Part shown: one piece after another, positions 25,615-35,140 of the stretch
Layout of the letters: every line of letters begins with the position of its first letter
How positions within the stretch are numbered: the first letter of the stretch is position 1
Origin: Hahellaceae bacterium
Lineage (GTDB): Bacteria; Pseudomonadota; Gammaproteobacteria; Pseudomonadales; Oleiphilaceae
Assembly: GCA_016744695.1 (NCBI GenBank)
Contig: JADGDV010000005.1
Location: forward strand, 1 to 64,000
Direction of reading: 5' to 3'
DNA: 64,000 nucleotides
Program-made: the position numbers and the translations under genes
Notes under the pieces: model-generated
The model's input: the letters and a program-made list of their open reading frames with translations, nothing else
The model's database searches: none
Told to the model about the DNA's origin: nothing

Positions 25615-25848
25615 AAAGAGCGTTCAATAGAATTTGTTTATTCATTTAACGACAAATTTCATATTAAAAAAGGTCGCCTTAACGCTTCTACTTCCCCAAA
25701 TGATATGAATTTACCAGGGTTATTTTTGCACCCATTAACCGGTAATAGATCAGATATATGGTCTGTTCGTGTCAACGGTAATTGGAGAGTAGCTTTCCGT
25801 TTTAATGGGGCGCATGCAGAAATCGTCAATTACGAAGACTATCACTGA
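25534..25848 (+). CDS. higB: HigB-type toxin with REP-derived N-terminus
   Basis: 104 residues. The C-terminal ~60 residues are typical of RelE-superfamily HigB (plasmid maintenance killer) toxins: MNLPG, LHPLTGNRSDIW, VNGNWRVAFRF and the YEDYH ending. These toxins cleave mRNA on the ribosome. The N-terminus is not typical: residues 1-27 are encoded by a REP element, and the usual SFKHKGL-like beginning is missing. An AAAGGAGG sequence within the REP sits five bases before the TTG start, so translation from 25534 is credible; ATG 25579 is an alternative without a ribosome-binding site. The toxin may be altered or inactive. Its antitoxin gene follows after nine bases. Confidence 0.75.
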   Translation: MESGFIELYFNSYSGMPLIPLRFIKATKERSIEFVYSFNDKFHIKKGRLNASTSPNDMNLPGLFLHPLTGNRSDIWSVRVNGNWRVAFRFNGAHAEIVNYEDYH

Positions 25849-25857
25849 GGTGAAACT

Positions 25858-26145
25858 ATGCTAATGCACAATCCACCGCATCCAGGTGAAATTATTAAAG
25901 AGCTTTGTTTAGAGCCACTAGAGTTAAGTGTTACTGCTGCTGCAGAGGCTTTAGGCGTTAGCAGAAAAACTTTATCCAGTATAATTAATGGTAAGGCAGG
26001 TATTAGTCCTGAAATGGCTGTAAGACTCTCGATTGCATTCAATACATCATCTGAAAGTTGGTTAAATCAGCAATCCCAATATGACCTTTGGCAAGCTGAA
26101 GCTCATCGCGATGAACTTCATGTAAAGTGTTTAATTGCAGCGTAA
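25858..26145 (+). CDS. higA: HigA-type antitoxin
   Basis: 95 residues, full length. The HigA start [11 protein letters not shown] is followed by an XRE-like helix-turn-helix ([20 protein letters not shown], then [15 protein letters not shown]) and [14 protein letters not shown] typical of the family. It binds and neutralises HigB and represses the operon. TGAGG (25849-25853) precedes the ATG by 4-5 bases. It is intact even though the toxin's 5-prime end is remodelled. Confidence 0.93.
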   Translation: MLMHNPPHPGEIIKELCLEPLELSVTAAAEALGVSRKTLSSIINGKAGISPEMAVRLSIAFNTSSESWLNQQSQYDLWQAEAHRDELHVKCLIAA

Positions 26146-26526
26146 TGACTGCGAAGGCGCTATAAACACGAGCTTGTATTGGCTTTTGTTAATATCGCTA
26201 TGGTTTGTTTCTAACTCGATTTGAGCACTGTTCTTCCGTAATAAGCAATTGGTTGGGTTGCTATAAAGTGCCTTCCGGAAGCATAAATAGTTACTTCGGT
26301 CATTCGGGATTTTATACCCGTTTATTTGTTCAAAAGAAGCACAAGAAAACTCAAATAATGCCGGCAGAGTAAATATAAGGGCTTTTTTATCTACAAATAC
26401 CTCGCCACTAAAGGTCTCTATAGATTGTAATAATTTCGGTTCCATACGAACAAAACCACCGAAAATCTCTTCTAATACGTGCTGATATAGCTCAGTTTCA
26501 ATGATACTCTTATTACTGTCGGTCAT
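26131..26526 (-). CDS. Hypothetical 131-residue protein
   Basis: Not recognised. An acidic helical N-terminus ([19 protein letters not shown]) leads to a mixed region with two cysteines. No signal peptide. Its ATG overlaps the stop of the DUF3301 gene by one base, so it is coupled to that gene, and its end overlaps higA by 15 bases in convergent orientation. A cytoplasmic conserved protein of the YaeQ neighbourhood is likely. Confidence 0.65.
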   Translation of the reverse strand: MTDSNKSIIETELYQHVLEEIFGGFVRMEPKLLQSIETFSGEVFVDKKALIFTLPALFEFSCASFEQINGYKIPNDRSNYLCFRKALYSNPTNCLLRKNSAQIELETNHSDINKSQYKLVFIAPSQSLRCN

Positions 26527-26843
26527 TAATGTAGGCGGTGGGCATCTAGTTGTATCGATTCCACACTATTTCCTAGTAAAATCACTTTCCCTTTGTAACG
26601 GTCATCACCGGTACTGGAAAACTCAAAAATATAAGAACGCCATAACTTCATTTTCCCTGACTTGCCTCGTTTAAACCAAAAACCTCGTAGCACTACACTT
26701 TCATCCAAAAGCTCTACATCTACTTCTTCACAATATTTTTTAACGGCTTTAAGTGCGATGTCTTTTATTTCTCTGGCACTAAGCCAGTACCAGCCCCCGA
26801 ACACGAGTAATGAAAGCCAAAATAGATCACTGAGTTCTATCAT
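26526..26843 (-). CDS. DUF3301-domain protein
   Basis: 105 residues. One N-terminal membrane segment (LFWLSLLVFGGWYWL) is followed by the DUF3301 pattern AREIKDIALKAVKKYCEEVDVELLD and WRSYIFEFSSTGDDRYKGKV. A small inner-membrane-anchored protein with a cytoplasmic domain; function unknown. It sits one base after yaeQ and before the 131-residue unknown, in one run of minus-strand genes. Confidence 0.85.
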   Translation of the reverse strand: MIELSDLFWLSLLVFGGWYWLSAREIKDIALKAVKKYCEEVDVELLDESVVLRGFWFKRGKSGKMKLWRSYIFEFSSTGDDRYKGKVILLGNSVESIQLDAHRLH

Positions 26844-26844
26844 T

Positions 26845-27405
26845 TTATGATCCTGTTTTTAGAGTCGTGCTCTTAAAAACTTCGGGAGCGAGGTGAAGAT
26901 TTTGTTCGCCGTCAGCGATCCAAAGCTCACCATCTTGAATGGTGACCTGTAATTCCATATTTCGTTCAGCCATACCGGATAAAGGGCTTACAAACTCTTC
27001 GGGCATGAGCACAATGGAAAGGTTTTTAAAGCGTTCTAATTCCGATTGAGACTGCAGCCACCACTGTTCCGCTGAACGTCTATTGTAACAATAAACAGTG
27101 ACTTTCTTTGCGCGCCCACAGGCTTTACGAAGTCGCTTCTCGTCTGGGTTACCTAACTCTATCCAATGTTGAATGTCACCTGATAGGTCAACTTCCCATA
27201 AGTCGGGCTCTTCATCAGAGCTTATACCTTTGGTAAAGCTAAGCTGTTCTTCGGCGTTAAGGGCAAAGGCGATAAGCCGTACCATCATTCGAGCGTCATT
27301 CTCGGAAGGGTGGCGAGCAATGGTCAGTTCGTGAGACTGATAATAGTGCCGATCCATATCTGATATTTGAAGGCTAGCTTTAAAAATGGTGGCTTTAAGT
27401 GCCAT
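26845..27405 (-). CDS. yaeQ: YaeQ family protein
   Basis: 186 residues, full length for the family. Recognised by MALKATIFKASLQISDMDRHYY at the start (only part quoted motifwise: ATIFKA, DRHYY), RHPSENDARMMVRL and LWEVDLSGD. YaeQ has a PD-(D/E)xK-like nuclease fold with unknown substrate. It lies between glpE and the DUF3301 gene. Confidence 0.92.
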   Translation of the reverse strand: MALKATIFKASLQISDMDRHYYQSHELTIARHPSENDARMMVRLIAFALNAEEQLSFTKGISSDEEPDLWEVDLSGDIQHWIELGNPDEKRLRKACGRAKKVTVYCYNRRSAEQWWLQSQSELERFKNLSIVLMPEEFVSPLSGMAERNMELQVTIQDGELWIADGEQNLHLAPEVFKSTTLKTGS

Positions 27406-27461
27406 GGGTTTAGATACTCTTGTTTCTGGAAGCGGGTTTGAGACTTACAGTTTTACACATG

Positions 27462-27758
27462 TTAGTCAGCAGGCCAAGCAGTATAACCCCCATCAAGGCT
27501 ATAGGCTTCTTCAAACCCTTGTTGATTAAAGTAGTCCGCAGCCCCTTGACTGGAATTCCCGTGATAGCAGCAAACCACCAAGGGTAAATGACGGTCAGCG
27601 TTAGCCATAAATGATTCGACGTTGTGGTTTCCAACGTGCAAGGCGCTAGTGATATGCCCGGCTAAAAAAGAAGCGTGGTCTCGAATATCAATTAGGGTAA
27701 TGGGTTTTTCATTGAGTAGAGATTGGAGCGCAGCAATAGAGAGGTGTTCAAATGCCAT
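27462..27758 (-). CDS. glpE: Thiosulfate sulfurtransferase GlpE
   Basis: 98 residues, a single rhodanese domain. The catalytic cysteine lies in VVCCYHGNSSQ; IDIRDHASFLAGHI is the family signature near the start. GlpE transfers sulfur from thiosulfate to cyanide or thioredoxin in the cytosol. It is monocistronic or leads into yaeQ 56 bases downstream. A long hairpin lies 26 bases upstream of its start. Confidence 0.92.
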   Translation of the reverse strand: MAFEHLSIAALQSLLNEKPITLIDIRDHASFLAGHITSALHVGNHNVESFMANADRHLPLVVCCYHGNSSQGAADYFNQQGFEEAYSLDGGYTAWPAD

Positions 27759-27783
27759 ATAATACCTGATCCTAAAGAACGTC

Positions 27784-27828
27784 TGTTGATTGAATACCTG
27801 ACTATTATACTCAGGTATTCAATCAACA
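27784..27828. repeat. Perfect 18-base-pair hairpin upstream of glpE
   Basis: Arms 27784-27801 and 27811-27828 are perfect inverted repeats (TGTTGATTGAATACCTGA and its complement) around a nine-base loop. No T run follows on either strand, so it is not a classical terminator. It could end the rapA transcript in a factor-assisted way, stabilise an mRNA end, or be an operator for glpE. Confidence 0.75.
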
Positions 27829-27857
27829 ATAAAGTGTTCAGGCATTAGTAAATGCGG

Positions 27858-28238
27858 TTAAGGCATTTGAATACCACCGCCACCCATTCCACCACCTTGG
27901 CCAGGCATTACGATTTGAGATGCTTGTTGACGTTGCATCTCACGAAGCTCTTCTAGCGTTCGTTCAAGACACGCTTGTGCTTCAGTGCTGAACTTAGCTA
28001 GGGCGTCAGCTAAAGAGTCTGCTTCAATGCCGAAATTTAGAGGTAATGCACCTGCTTGTGTCATCATTTGAGCTTGACCAATAAACATCACTGAACGGCT
28101 TGCATCTACTTCACCTTCTGCTGTGATAGGTGACATACGTCTTAGTGTGCCTACTTTGTTATCGGTGAAAACGTCTTCTTTATAAAGGTTTTCGGTATCT
28201 AGTTTTATTTCAGGCAGTTGTTCGTTGCTCATAGTCAT
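27858..28238 (-). CDS. Hypothetical protein downstream of rapA
   Basis: 126 residues; family not recognised by name. The middle part (GEVDASRSVMFIGQAQMMTQ, then NFGIEADSLADALAKFSTEAQ) is helical and mildly acidic, with a Gly/Met-rich C-terminus (GQGGGMGGGG). No signal peptide. It starts 39 bases after rapA and is probably co-transcribed with it. An ATG two codons in (MSNEQ) is an equally good start. Confidence 0.7.
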   Translation of the reverse strand: MTMSNEQLPEIKLDTENLYKEDVFTDNKVGTLRRMSPITAEGEVDASRSVMFIGQAQMMTQAGALPLNFGIEADSLADALAKFSTEAQACLERTLEELREMQRQQASQIVMPGQGGGMGGGGIQMP

Positions 28239-28277
28239 GTTCTCTTGGGTCGCGTATATTTTTTTTGTGGACCGGGT

Positions 28278-31127
28278 TTAGCTAGTCACTATCACCCGAA
28301 TGGCTTGGAGTTGTACGGTGCTGCGTTCTATTGCTTCTGCAGATGCGATGATTTGCTGTTGGAAAAAATGTATTTCCTCATTACGAATACTGGGATTAAC
28401 CACCTGTAATGCTTCAAGTCTATCTACTTCCACCTTAAGGCTTTTCACCATCGATGCCGTTGCTTCATTTAGAATATCAGGCAGTGCTTGTTCTGCTATT
28501 TTAGCCCCATTCTTCAGCATTTTCTCAATATCACCGCGAACCTGCTTAACAATCGCTTGAGCAGTATTACGTTTAACTTTTTCGGTACACATGCTGTTTA
28601 AGCGATCATGAGGTAGTACTGCTGCAAGGTCTCTACCACTTACATCAGCCATTACACGAATAGGTGTAATAGGTAGGAAGCGATCAACTTGTAACTGCTT
28701 GGGTGCTACGCAGTTTACGGTGTAATACGTTTCCAGTAATAGTGTACCTGGCTGTAAACCTTTCACAGAAATAGTGGCAACGGCGGCATTTCCTAATTCC
28801 GCCGTTTGCATCATCTCCATGGTTTCAACCACCATTGGGTGCTCCCAGCTTAGAAATTCCATATCTTCTCTTGATAGGGCTTTTTCTCTGGAGAAGGTGA
28901 TGGTATTGCCATCATCTTTAAGGCCGGGGAAGTGGCTGGTAAACATATGGTCGGATGGGCGAATGATATGGGCGTTGTCAGAATGGTGCTCTTGCTCAAC
29001 ACCAAACTGATTAAACAAACGCGACATAAAGGCCTCTAATAAGGGGCTATCTTCTTCTTCCTCAATAGTTGATATGAGGGCTTCCGCTTGAGGTAGCTTG
29101 CAGGAGTTTAGTTCAAGCAGTTGGTCGCGTCCCTCGTTAAGCAGTTGACGCATTTGTTCTGTGTGAGCTGATGTGTCTTGAATTAAGCTGTTTAGCTCAT
29201 CTTGCGGACTCAGCAGTTGCTCTAGCAAACGAGATTCAAACTGTTCATAAATTGAATAACCGACTGAGCAACTTTGCTCGAATAGGTTAATACCTTCTTG
29301 ATACCAGCGGAATAGCACCTCTTGTGCCGTGCCTTCAAGGTAAGGAGCGTGTATCTGAATGGTTTCTGTTTGGCCAATACGATCTAAGCGACCTATACGT
29401 TGCTCAAGCAGATCTGGGTTGATAGGCAAATCAAACAATACCAAGTGGTGAGCAAACTGGAAGTTTCGGCCTTCACTGCCTATTTCTGAACAGATGAGTG
29501 TTTGTGCGCCATTCTCTGTCTCAGCGAAGTAGGCTGATGCACGGTCACGCTCTATGATGGTTAGGCCTTCATAAAAAGCCGTGGAGCGTATACCCGCTCG
29601 TAGTTGAAGGTATTGTTCTAGCGCTACGGCGGTACTGGCATTGGCACAAATCACGAGCACTTTTGATGTTTTAAGTGATTTCAGTTTAGCTTCTAGCCAT
29701 TCAACTCTTGGGTCATCTTGAATCCATGCTTCAGAATCGAATGAGACTTCAGGATACAAGCCTGAAATGCCCGTGGTATTGTCCTGATATAGCGCGGGCA
29801 CAGGAAGAGGGTAACTCGTCAATTTACGCTCAGGGAAGCCTTTAATCGCTGCACGGGTATTTCTGAATAGCACGCGCCCCGTACCATGTTGGTCAAGCAG
29901 GCTAGATATTACACCGTCTATATCGCTTAGCTTACTAACGTCAGTGTACTTGGCCAGTTGTTGCATAAGTTCAGCATCAATGGCTTGGTCGTTTTGCTGT
30001 AATGTGACTAACTGCTGCACTAACTGGTTAAGTGGTTGATAGCCCGCCTCTTCTTTTTTGAAGCTTTCTAGATCATAAAATCGTGATGGGTCTAGCAAGC
30101 GAAGTCGAGCGAAGTGACTTTCTATTCCTACTTGCTCTGGGGTCGCGGTAAGTAGTAATAATCCCGCACTTTTTGCCGCAAGTTGCTCGATACACTGGTA
30201 TTCAATACTGACCGACTCTTCACTCCACTGTAGGTGGTGGGCTTCATCAACAATAAGTAAATCCCAGTATGCCTCTGTTGCATGAGCCATTGCATCAGGG
30301 TTTTCTGTCAGAAAGTCTAAGCTACAGAGCACTAACTGTTCTGTTTCAAAAGGGTTTTGTAGTGGTTCAGGGGCTGTTGTGAACTTATCATCCCCGTCAT
30401 CTGTAGAGTTAGATTGTGTAAGTGCTTCGTAGCGGCTTTGATCAAAAATGGAAAACGGCAAATTAAAACGTCGAAGCATTTCTACTAGCCACTGGTGTAT
30501 TAGGCTGTCAGGTACAACAATCAAGGCCCTGTTTGCGCGAGCGGTATGCAGTTGGTAATGGAGAATCATACCCGCTTCAATGGTTTTACCTAGGCCCACT
30601 TCGTCGGCCAGTAGTACGCGAGGTGCAAAACGCTGAGCGACTTCATTCGCGATATACACCTGATGAGGTAGGTGGCTGGTTCTTGCGCCTAAAAGACCTT
30701 TTACGGATGATTGTTGTAGGCGATGAATATGCTCAAGTGTTTCGATTCTGAGTTCAAAGGCATTATTTTTATCGAAGTGGCCACTAAATAAACGGTGTTG
30801 AGGCGCTGTAAGTTGTATAAAACAACTCAAATCAAGCTCTTCGATAGTATGAGACTCACCGGCCGCATCTTTACACTGGTAAATATAGATACCATCGACT
30901 TCTTCGGTGTCGCTAACGATGAATGTTAGATCGTCCAGCGTGGTAATTTCTTCATCTTCTTTGTATATCAATCGGCTTAAGGGAGCGTTGTCAGCGGCAT
31001 ACGTGCGCTCTTCGCCAACCGCAGGAAAACTAACTGTAATACGTCGGCCATCAACGTCGGAAATAATTCCTAAGCCTAGTTTTGATTCGGTGTGGCTGAC
31101 CCAGCGTTGACCAATAATAAATTGCAT
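28278..31127 (-). CDS. rapA: RNA polymerase-associated ATPase RapA
   Basis: 949 residues, close to the usual ~968. Two N-terminal Tudor-like modules (FIIGQRWVSHTESKLGLG) precede a SWI/SNF2 motor: Walker A in ADEVGLGKTIEAGM, DEAH in IVDEAHHLQW, LLTATPEQ, and QRIGRLDRIGQT as motif VI. RapA binds RNA polymerase and recycles it from stalled post-termination complexes. A 126-residue gene follows. The start MQFIIGQRWVS matches the family exactly. Confidence 0.97.
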   Translation of the reverse strand: MQFIIGQRWVSHTESKLGLGIISDVDGRRITVSFPAVGEERTYAADNAPLSRLIYKEDEEITTLDDLTFIVSDTEEVDGIYIYQCKDAAGESHTIEELDLSCFIQLTAPQHRLFSGHFDKNNAFELRIETLEHIHRLQQSSVKGLLGARTSHLPHQVYIANEVAQRFAPRVLLADEVGLGKTIEAGMILHYQLHTARANRALIVVPDSLIHQWLVEMLRRFNLPFSIFDQSRYEALTQSNSTDDGDDKFTTAPEPLQNPFETEQLVLCSLDFLTENPDAMAHATEAYWDLLIVDEAHHLQWSEESVSIEYQCIEQLAAKSAGLLLLTATPEQVGIESHFARLRLLDPSRFYDLESFKKEEAGYQPLNQLVQQLVTLQQNDQAIDAELMQQLAKYTDVSKLSDIDGVISSLLDQHGTGRVLFRNTRAAIKGFPERKLTSYPLPVPALYQDNTTGISGLYPEVSFDSEAWIQDDPRVEWLEAKLKSLKTSKVLVICANASTAVALEQYLQLRAGIRSTAFYEGLTIIERDRASAYFAETENGAQTLICSEIGSEGRNFQFAHHLVLFDLPINPDLLEQRIGRLDRIGQTETIQIHAPYLEGTAQEVLFRWYQEGINLFEQSCSVGYSIYEQFESRLLEQLLSPQDELNSLIQDTSAHTEQMRQLLNEGRDQLLELNSCKLPQAEALISTIEEEEDSPLLEAFMSRLFNQFGVEQEHHSDNAHIIRPSDHMFTSHFPGLKDDGNTITFSREKALSREDMEFLSWEHPMVVETMEMMQTAELGNAAVATISVKGLQPGTLLLETYYTVNCVAPKQLQVDRFLPITPIRVMADVSGRDLAAVLPHDRLNSMCTEKVKRNTAQAIVKQVRGDIEKMLKNGAKIAEQALPDILNEATASMVKSLKVEVDRLEALQVVNPSIRNEEIHFFQQQIIASAEAIERSTVQLQAIRVIVTS

Positions 31128-31252
31128 GGTGTAAAGTTGCCTATCAATAAAAGAGTAAATGGTGTTTGAATGGGGGTGATTTTATCACGAATGAGTTGGC
31201 TCAGTGGTCGATTTAAAGAGATTTATTTGTATTTATTAAGAGCAGTGAACCG

Positions 31253-31272
31253 TAGGGTGCGCCGTGCGCACC
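31253..31272. repeat. REP-type palindrome (GGGTGCGC family), single copy
   Basis: GGTGCGC-CGT-GCGCACC forms a perfect seven-base-pair hairpin and shares its arms with the pair at 25157-25245. It lies between the pgm end and rapA start, where it could help end or stabilise pgm-opposite transcripts; no T run adjoins it. Confidence 0.7.
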
Positions 31273-31308
31273 GTTTTGCCGATGTGAATTATTTTTAAAA
31301 TGATTTAC

Positions 31309-32949
31309 TTAGCTAATAACTGAATCAACCAATAGCTGGGCTTCTTTCAGTATTTGCTGTAAGTGCTCTTCACCAGAAAAGCTTTCAGCATATATTTTGT
31401 ATATATCTTCAGTGCCTGATGGTCGTGCGGCAAACCAACCGTTTTGAGTGATCACTTTTAACCCACCAATAGCAGCACCATTTCCTGAGGCATGTGTAAG
31501 ACACGCTTCAATCGGGTCACCTGCTAATGATTTAGCGCTTAGCTGATCTGTTGATAGTTTTTTAAGCGCCGCTTTTTGCTTGCGGTTAGCGGGTGCTTCT
31601 ATGCGTGCATAAAGCGGCGTGCCATGCTTTTGAGCCAGTTCTGCATAGAGTTGACCAGGGTCTTTCCCGGTTACTGCTGTCATTTCAGCGGCCAGTAAAT
31701 TTAAGATAATACCGTCTTTGTCGGTACTCCAGACGGTTCCATCCATACGCAAAAAAGACGCGCCGGCACTTTCTTCACCGCCGAAGCCAAAGCTTCCGTC
31801 GGCCAGACCATCAACAAACCACTTGAAACCAACAGGCACTTCTACCAATTTGCGTTCAAGTTGAGCTGCTACTCTATCAATCATCGCACTAGATACTAAG
31901 GTTTTACCGACGGCCGTGGTAGTAGGCCATTGTTTACGATTCTCAAATAGGTAGTTGATGGCTACCGCGAGATAATGATTTGGGTTGAGCAGGCCCGAGC
32001 TTTTAGTGACGATACCATGGCGATCATAATCTGGGTCATTACCGAAGGCAATGTCATAATTATCTTTGTATTCAATTAAGCCGGCCATCGCTGAAGCCGA
32101 CGAGCAATCCATACGGACTTTGCCATCTTTATCGACTCTCATGAATGAGAACGTCGGGTCTACGCGCTTGTTGATGAGTTGTAAGTCTAAGCCGTAATGC
32201 TCAGCAATCGGTTCCCAGAAGGCAATACCTGAACCGCCCATAGGGTCAACACCAATCTTGAGCCCTGAGCGGGCGATCGCAGCCATATCAACCACTTGAT
32301 CAAGGGACTCTACATAAGGTTTGATATAGTCATGCTCAGTCACAAATTCAGACTTAAGCGCTTCTTGAAAAGATATTCTTTTTACATCTTTAAGACCTTC
32401 AACCATTAACTGGTTGGCTCGGCCTTGCACCCATTGGGTTACATCGGTATCAGCAGGGCCTCCATTTGGAGGGTTGTACTTAAACCCCCCGTCTTCTGGG
32501 GGGTTGTGAGATGGTGTGATAACAACACCATCAGCTAAGCCGTTTTGCTTGCCTAAATTGTAGTTCAGAATAGCATGAGATATCACAGGCGTTGGTGTAT
32601 AGCCTCTGCCTTGTTGGATCATCACATTAACCTGATTTGCGGCAAAAACCTCTACGGCTGTGATCAGCGCAGGTTCAGATAAGGCATGAGTGTCCATCCC
32701 CATAAACAATGGGCCATTGATATTATGGGCCGCACGATGCTCACACACTGCTTGGGTGATTGCCAAAATATGACGTTCGTTAAAGCTACGTTTAAATGAA
32801 CAACCACGATGACCTGATGTGCCGAAAGAAACTTGCTCATCTGGAATGCTTGGGTTGGGTTGTTCGGAATAATAGGCACTTACCAAACGAGGTATGTTTA
32901 CTAGCATCTCATCTGGAACAGGCTGGCCGGCCAATGGGTGTAGAGGCAT
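31309..32949 (-). CDS. pgm: Phosphoglucomutase (alpha-D-glucose-specific)
   Basis: 546 residues, the family length. The N-terminus [20 protein letters not shown] is typical of the E. coli Pgm type. The phosphoserine loop is [11 protein letters not shown], metal binding lies in NDPDYDRHG, sugar recognition in [12 protein letters not shown], and phosphate binding in [10 protein letters not shown]. It interconverts glucose 1- and 6-phosphate for glycogen, envelope sugar and glucan synthesis, and so could feed the NdvB-like enzyme. Confidence 0.97.
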   Translation of the reverse strand: MPLHPLAGQPVPDEMLVNIPRLVSAYYSEQPNPSIPDEQVSFGTSGHRGCSFKRSFNERHILAITQAVCEHRAAHNINGPLFMGMDTHALSEPALITAVEVFAANQVNVMIQQGRGYTPTPVISHAILNYNLGKQNGLADGVVITPSHNPPEDGGFKYNPPNGGPADTDVTQWVQGRANQLMVEGLKDVKRISFQEALKSEFVTEHDYIKPYVESLDQVVDMAAIARSGLKIGVDPMGGSGIAFWEPIAEHYGLDLQLINKRVDPTFSFMRVDKDGKVRMDCSSASAMAGLIEYKDNYDIAFGNDPDYDRHGIVTKSSGLLNPNHYLAVAINYLFENRKQWPTTTAVGKTLVSSAMIDRVAAQLERKLVEVPVGFKWFVDGLADGSFGFGGEESAGASFLRMDGTVWSTDKDGIILNLLAAEMTAVTGKDPGQLYAELAQKHGTPLYARIEAPANRKQKAALKKLSTDQLSAKSLAGDPIEACLTHASGNGAAIGGLKVITQNGWFAARPSGTEDIYKIYAESFSGEEHLQQILKEAQLLVDSVIS

Positions 32950-32994
32950 TAGTCATCCTTTAATTAATGGAGTGATTCTGAGCGTGTTGGTTAG

Positions 32995-33537
32995 TTACCA
33001 CATCAAATCATCAGGTACTTCATAATCTGCATACGGGTCATCAGGGTTGGTTTCGCCCGTTGGCTCTATACATATGGCCATTTCAGGGTCACGTTTATGA
33101 ATACGTTCAGCAATCGCTGTAGGCACTAAGCGATAACTGCCTTCGTAAATGGCAATAGACAGTAGCCCTTTCATTAGCTTGCTTTGCAGCTCTTTATTGA
33201 CATGTAGTTTCTTAACCGTAGTGCCATGAACAAAGTTGTAAGCAATATCACCATCTTTGGGTATGTCTACGGTGTTACTTTCAATCAGTTGCTTTACTTC
33301 AGCTTCTTCAGCGCGCTTTTTCTTTGCTTCTAGCCGTTGTTGGTTAAGTGCCTTGTCGCGCGCAACTTGCTCTTTACGCGCTATTTCAGTTGGGCTTTCG
33401 GTGGCCTCAGCGGTGGCTGATTTTTTTGTATTTTTAGCTTTGTTGGATTCTTTACGTTTTTGCGCTTTAGCTGCTTGCGCCTGTTTTTTGTTAGCCAGGC
33501 CCATATTCATTAATTGATCTTGCAGTGAACCACTCAT
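32995..33537 (-). CDS. DUF2058 nucleoid/RNA-associated-like protein (YaiL-like)
   Basis: 180 residues. The start SLQDQLMNMGLANKKQAQ and a lysine- and glutamate-rich coiled-coil (residues ~20-85) lead to a compact domain with IAYNFVHGTTVKKLHV and ending in DDLMW. This is the DUF2058 layout. A polynucleotide-binding role is assumed for the family from its charge, not proven. It precedes pgm by 45 bases on the same strand. Confidence 0.88.
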   Translation of the reverse strand: MSGSLQDQLMNMGLANKKQAQAAKAQKRKESNKAKNTKKSATAEATESPTEIARKEQVARDKALNQQRLEAKKKRAEEAEVKQLIESNTVDIPKDGDIAYNFVHGTTVKKLHVNKELQSKLMKGLLSIAIYEGSYRLVPTAIAERIHKRDPEMAICIEPTGETNPDDPYADYEVPDDLMW

Positions 33538-33683
33538 TGTTTTGCTGCCATTAGAATGTTGATAAAAGACGATTGCTGTAAAGCTTACTAGAAAAGTAGG
33601 GGAATTATATCACATTCGATTAAGGCGACGACTATTTTGAAAAATGAAGTCAGTCGCCTGTTGTACGGGCTGGTTGGTTGATA

Positions 33684-34130
33684 CTAGAACCCGAAATTAG
33701 ATACGGTTTTGTTGCCCGCTTTGGTAAAAAGCAACCAACCTAATATTGCCCCGCCAATTGCGGCAGTCACCACGCCATTTATAAAGTAAAGAACAGACAA
33801 ATCGCCAAGATTAAACGCAATATTTATAGATTCCATCTTAATGGCGGCTAACTTACTCACAACCCCTAGAATCAATACGGAGAAAAATACGGTGCCAACA
33901 ACGGCTTGTTTGCCGCGCAGCTGTCCGACGAGCGCTAATATCAGAAAAACGCCCAATACTGCGCCCATTCCAATACCCCCAATGCCTATAGTCCAAAGTA
34001 CTTTTTCGACAAGGTAGTCGGTAGATCCTGTGAGAAATACAAATAAAACTAAATTAATAATTTCTAAAACCACTGCAATGAAAATGGAAAGTGTGAGTGG
34101 TCTTGTGTACATAAGTCGAGATTGATTCAT
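33684..34130 (-). CDS. Small four-helix membrane protein, unknown
   Basis: 148 residues from the ATG at 34130, chosen because AGGAG lies ten bases upstream; a longer frame to 34181 is less likely. Four membrane segments are evident (about 10-35, 45-70, 80-105 and 115-140). No family recognised. Region 33625-33661 downstream holds an imperfect hairpin with arms AGGCGAC and AGTCGCCT that may terminate it. Confidence 0.7.
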   Translation of the reverse strand: MNQSRLMYTRPLTLSIFIAVVLEIINLVLFVFLTGSTDYLVEKVLWTIGIGGIGMGAVLGVFLILALVGQLRGKQAVVGTVFFSVLILGVVSKLAAIKMESINIAFNLGDLSVLYFINGVVTAAIGGAILGWLLFTKAGNKTVSNFGF

Positions 34131-34359
34131 GCGTACATACTCCTGTTTTGTGATGCATGTCACATAGTGTGCAACGATCAACCTAGGTGATTCATACTAA
34201 TTATGAAAAAAGACCTCTTTTGACCGATTATTAAATTTGAAGGCTCAACTTAATAGCGTTTGTGTGATCAATGGAAATTAGTTGCTAATGAGTATCTGAC
34301 TAAACGATAATGGCGGCGTTTTTAAGACCGACCCCATATCATCCTTTAAAGTGGTAGTT

Positions 34360-35109
34360 ATGTCCCTTCCTGGTAAAGAAATATTCCGTACATTCGATGA
34401 TTTAGGTGTTGTGCAAGTTTTTGATGACGGTAATAAGCGCTATATGGCTTTTGGCTCAAATGATGAGCAGAGTTGTATCATGAATGCTAAGCCAGAGCTG
34501 TTATTACATGAATATGCGCGTGCCATGATGCTGGTGCTGTTATTTCATAAACCTCGTAATGTCACTTTATTGGGGTTAGGGGGCGGTAGTCTGGCAAGCT
34601 GCATACTTCATCACTATCCCTCTATAACATTAAACATTGTAGAATTACGGCAGATTGTTGTGGATACGGCGTATCGTTATTTTCAATTGCCTAGAGAAGA
34701 TCGAGTATCTGTTTCTGTGATGGATGCAGGCAAATTTTTGAGAAAAGCTAAACCGGGGAAAAGCGACCTTATATTTTGTGATCTTTATGGTCCTGAGGGG
34801 CTGGATTATCAGCAACTTGACCCCGCATTTATAGAGCGATGCTATAACCACCTTTCAGATGACGGCTGGTTAGTTCTTAATTGTTGGCAGAATCATCGTA
34901 ATGAGGCAGAAGGGTTACGCTCAATTGCGGACTGGTTTCCAGAGATGAGGGTGTGCAGTGTACCGGGCGGAAATTGGACGATTATCGCGGGTAAACAAGA
35001 AAGCGATTTAAGTCAGAAAATGCTCGAAGAAAAAGCGAAAGACGTATCAGCTAAGCTAGGCTTTTCTTTTACGTCATTATTCAAACGCATGGAAAACTAT
35101 GGTTTTTAA
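34360..35109 (+). CDS. Spermidine-synthase-like methyltransferase-fold protein
   Basis: 249 residues. A Rossmann-like aminopropyltransferase/methyltransferase core: LLGLGGGSLASCILHHYP is motif I, LNIVELRQIVVDTA ends strand 2 with the acidic residue, VSVMDAGKFL follows, and DLIFCDLYGPEG replaces the catalytic region. It resembles bacterial SpeE-like proteins that lack a SpeD partner; none lies nearby, so true spermidine synthesis is not assured. GTG at 34351 is an alternative start. Confidence 0.8.
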   Translation: MSLPGKEIFRTFDDLGVVQVFDDGNKRYMAFGSNDEQSCIMNAKPELLLHEYARAMMLVLLFHKPRNVTLLGLGGGSLASCILHHYPSITLNIVELRQIVVDTAYRYFQLPREDRVSVSVMDAGKFLRKAKPGKSDLIFCDLYGPEGLDYQQLDPAFIERCYNHLSDDGWLVLNCWQNHRNEAEGLRSIADWFPEMRVCSVPGGNWTIIAGKQESDLSQKMLEEKAKDVSAKLGFSFTSLFKRMENYGF

Positions 35110-35140
35110 GTGCGGGTTTTTAAGTGCGGGTTTTTAATGC

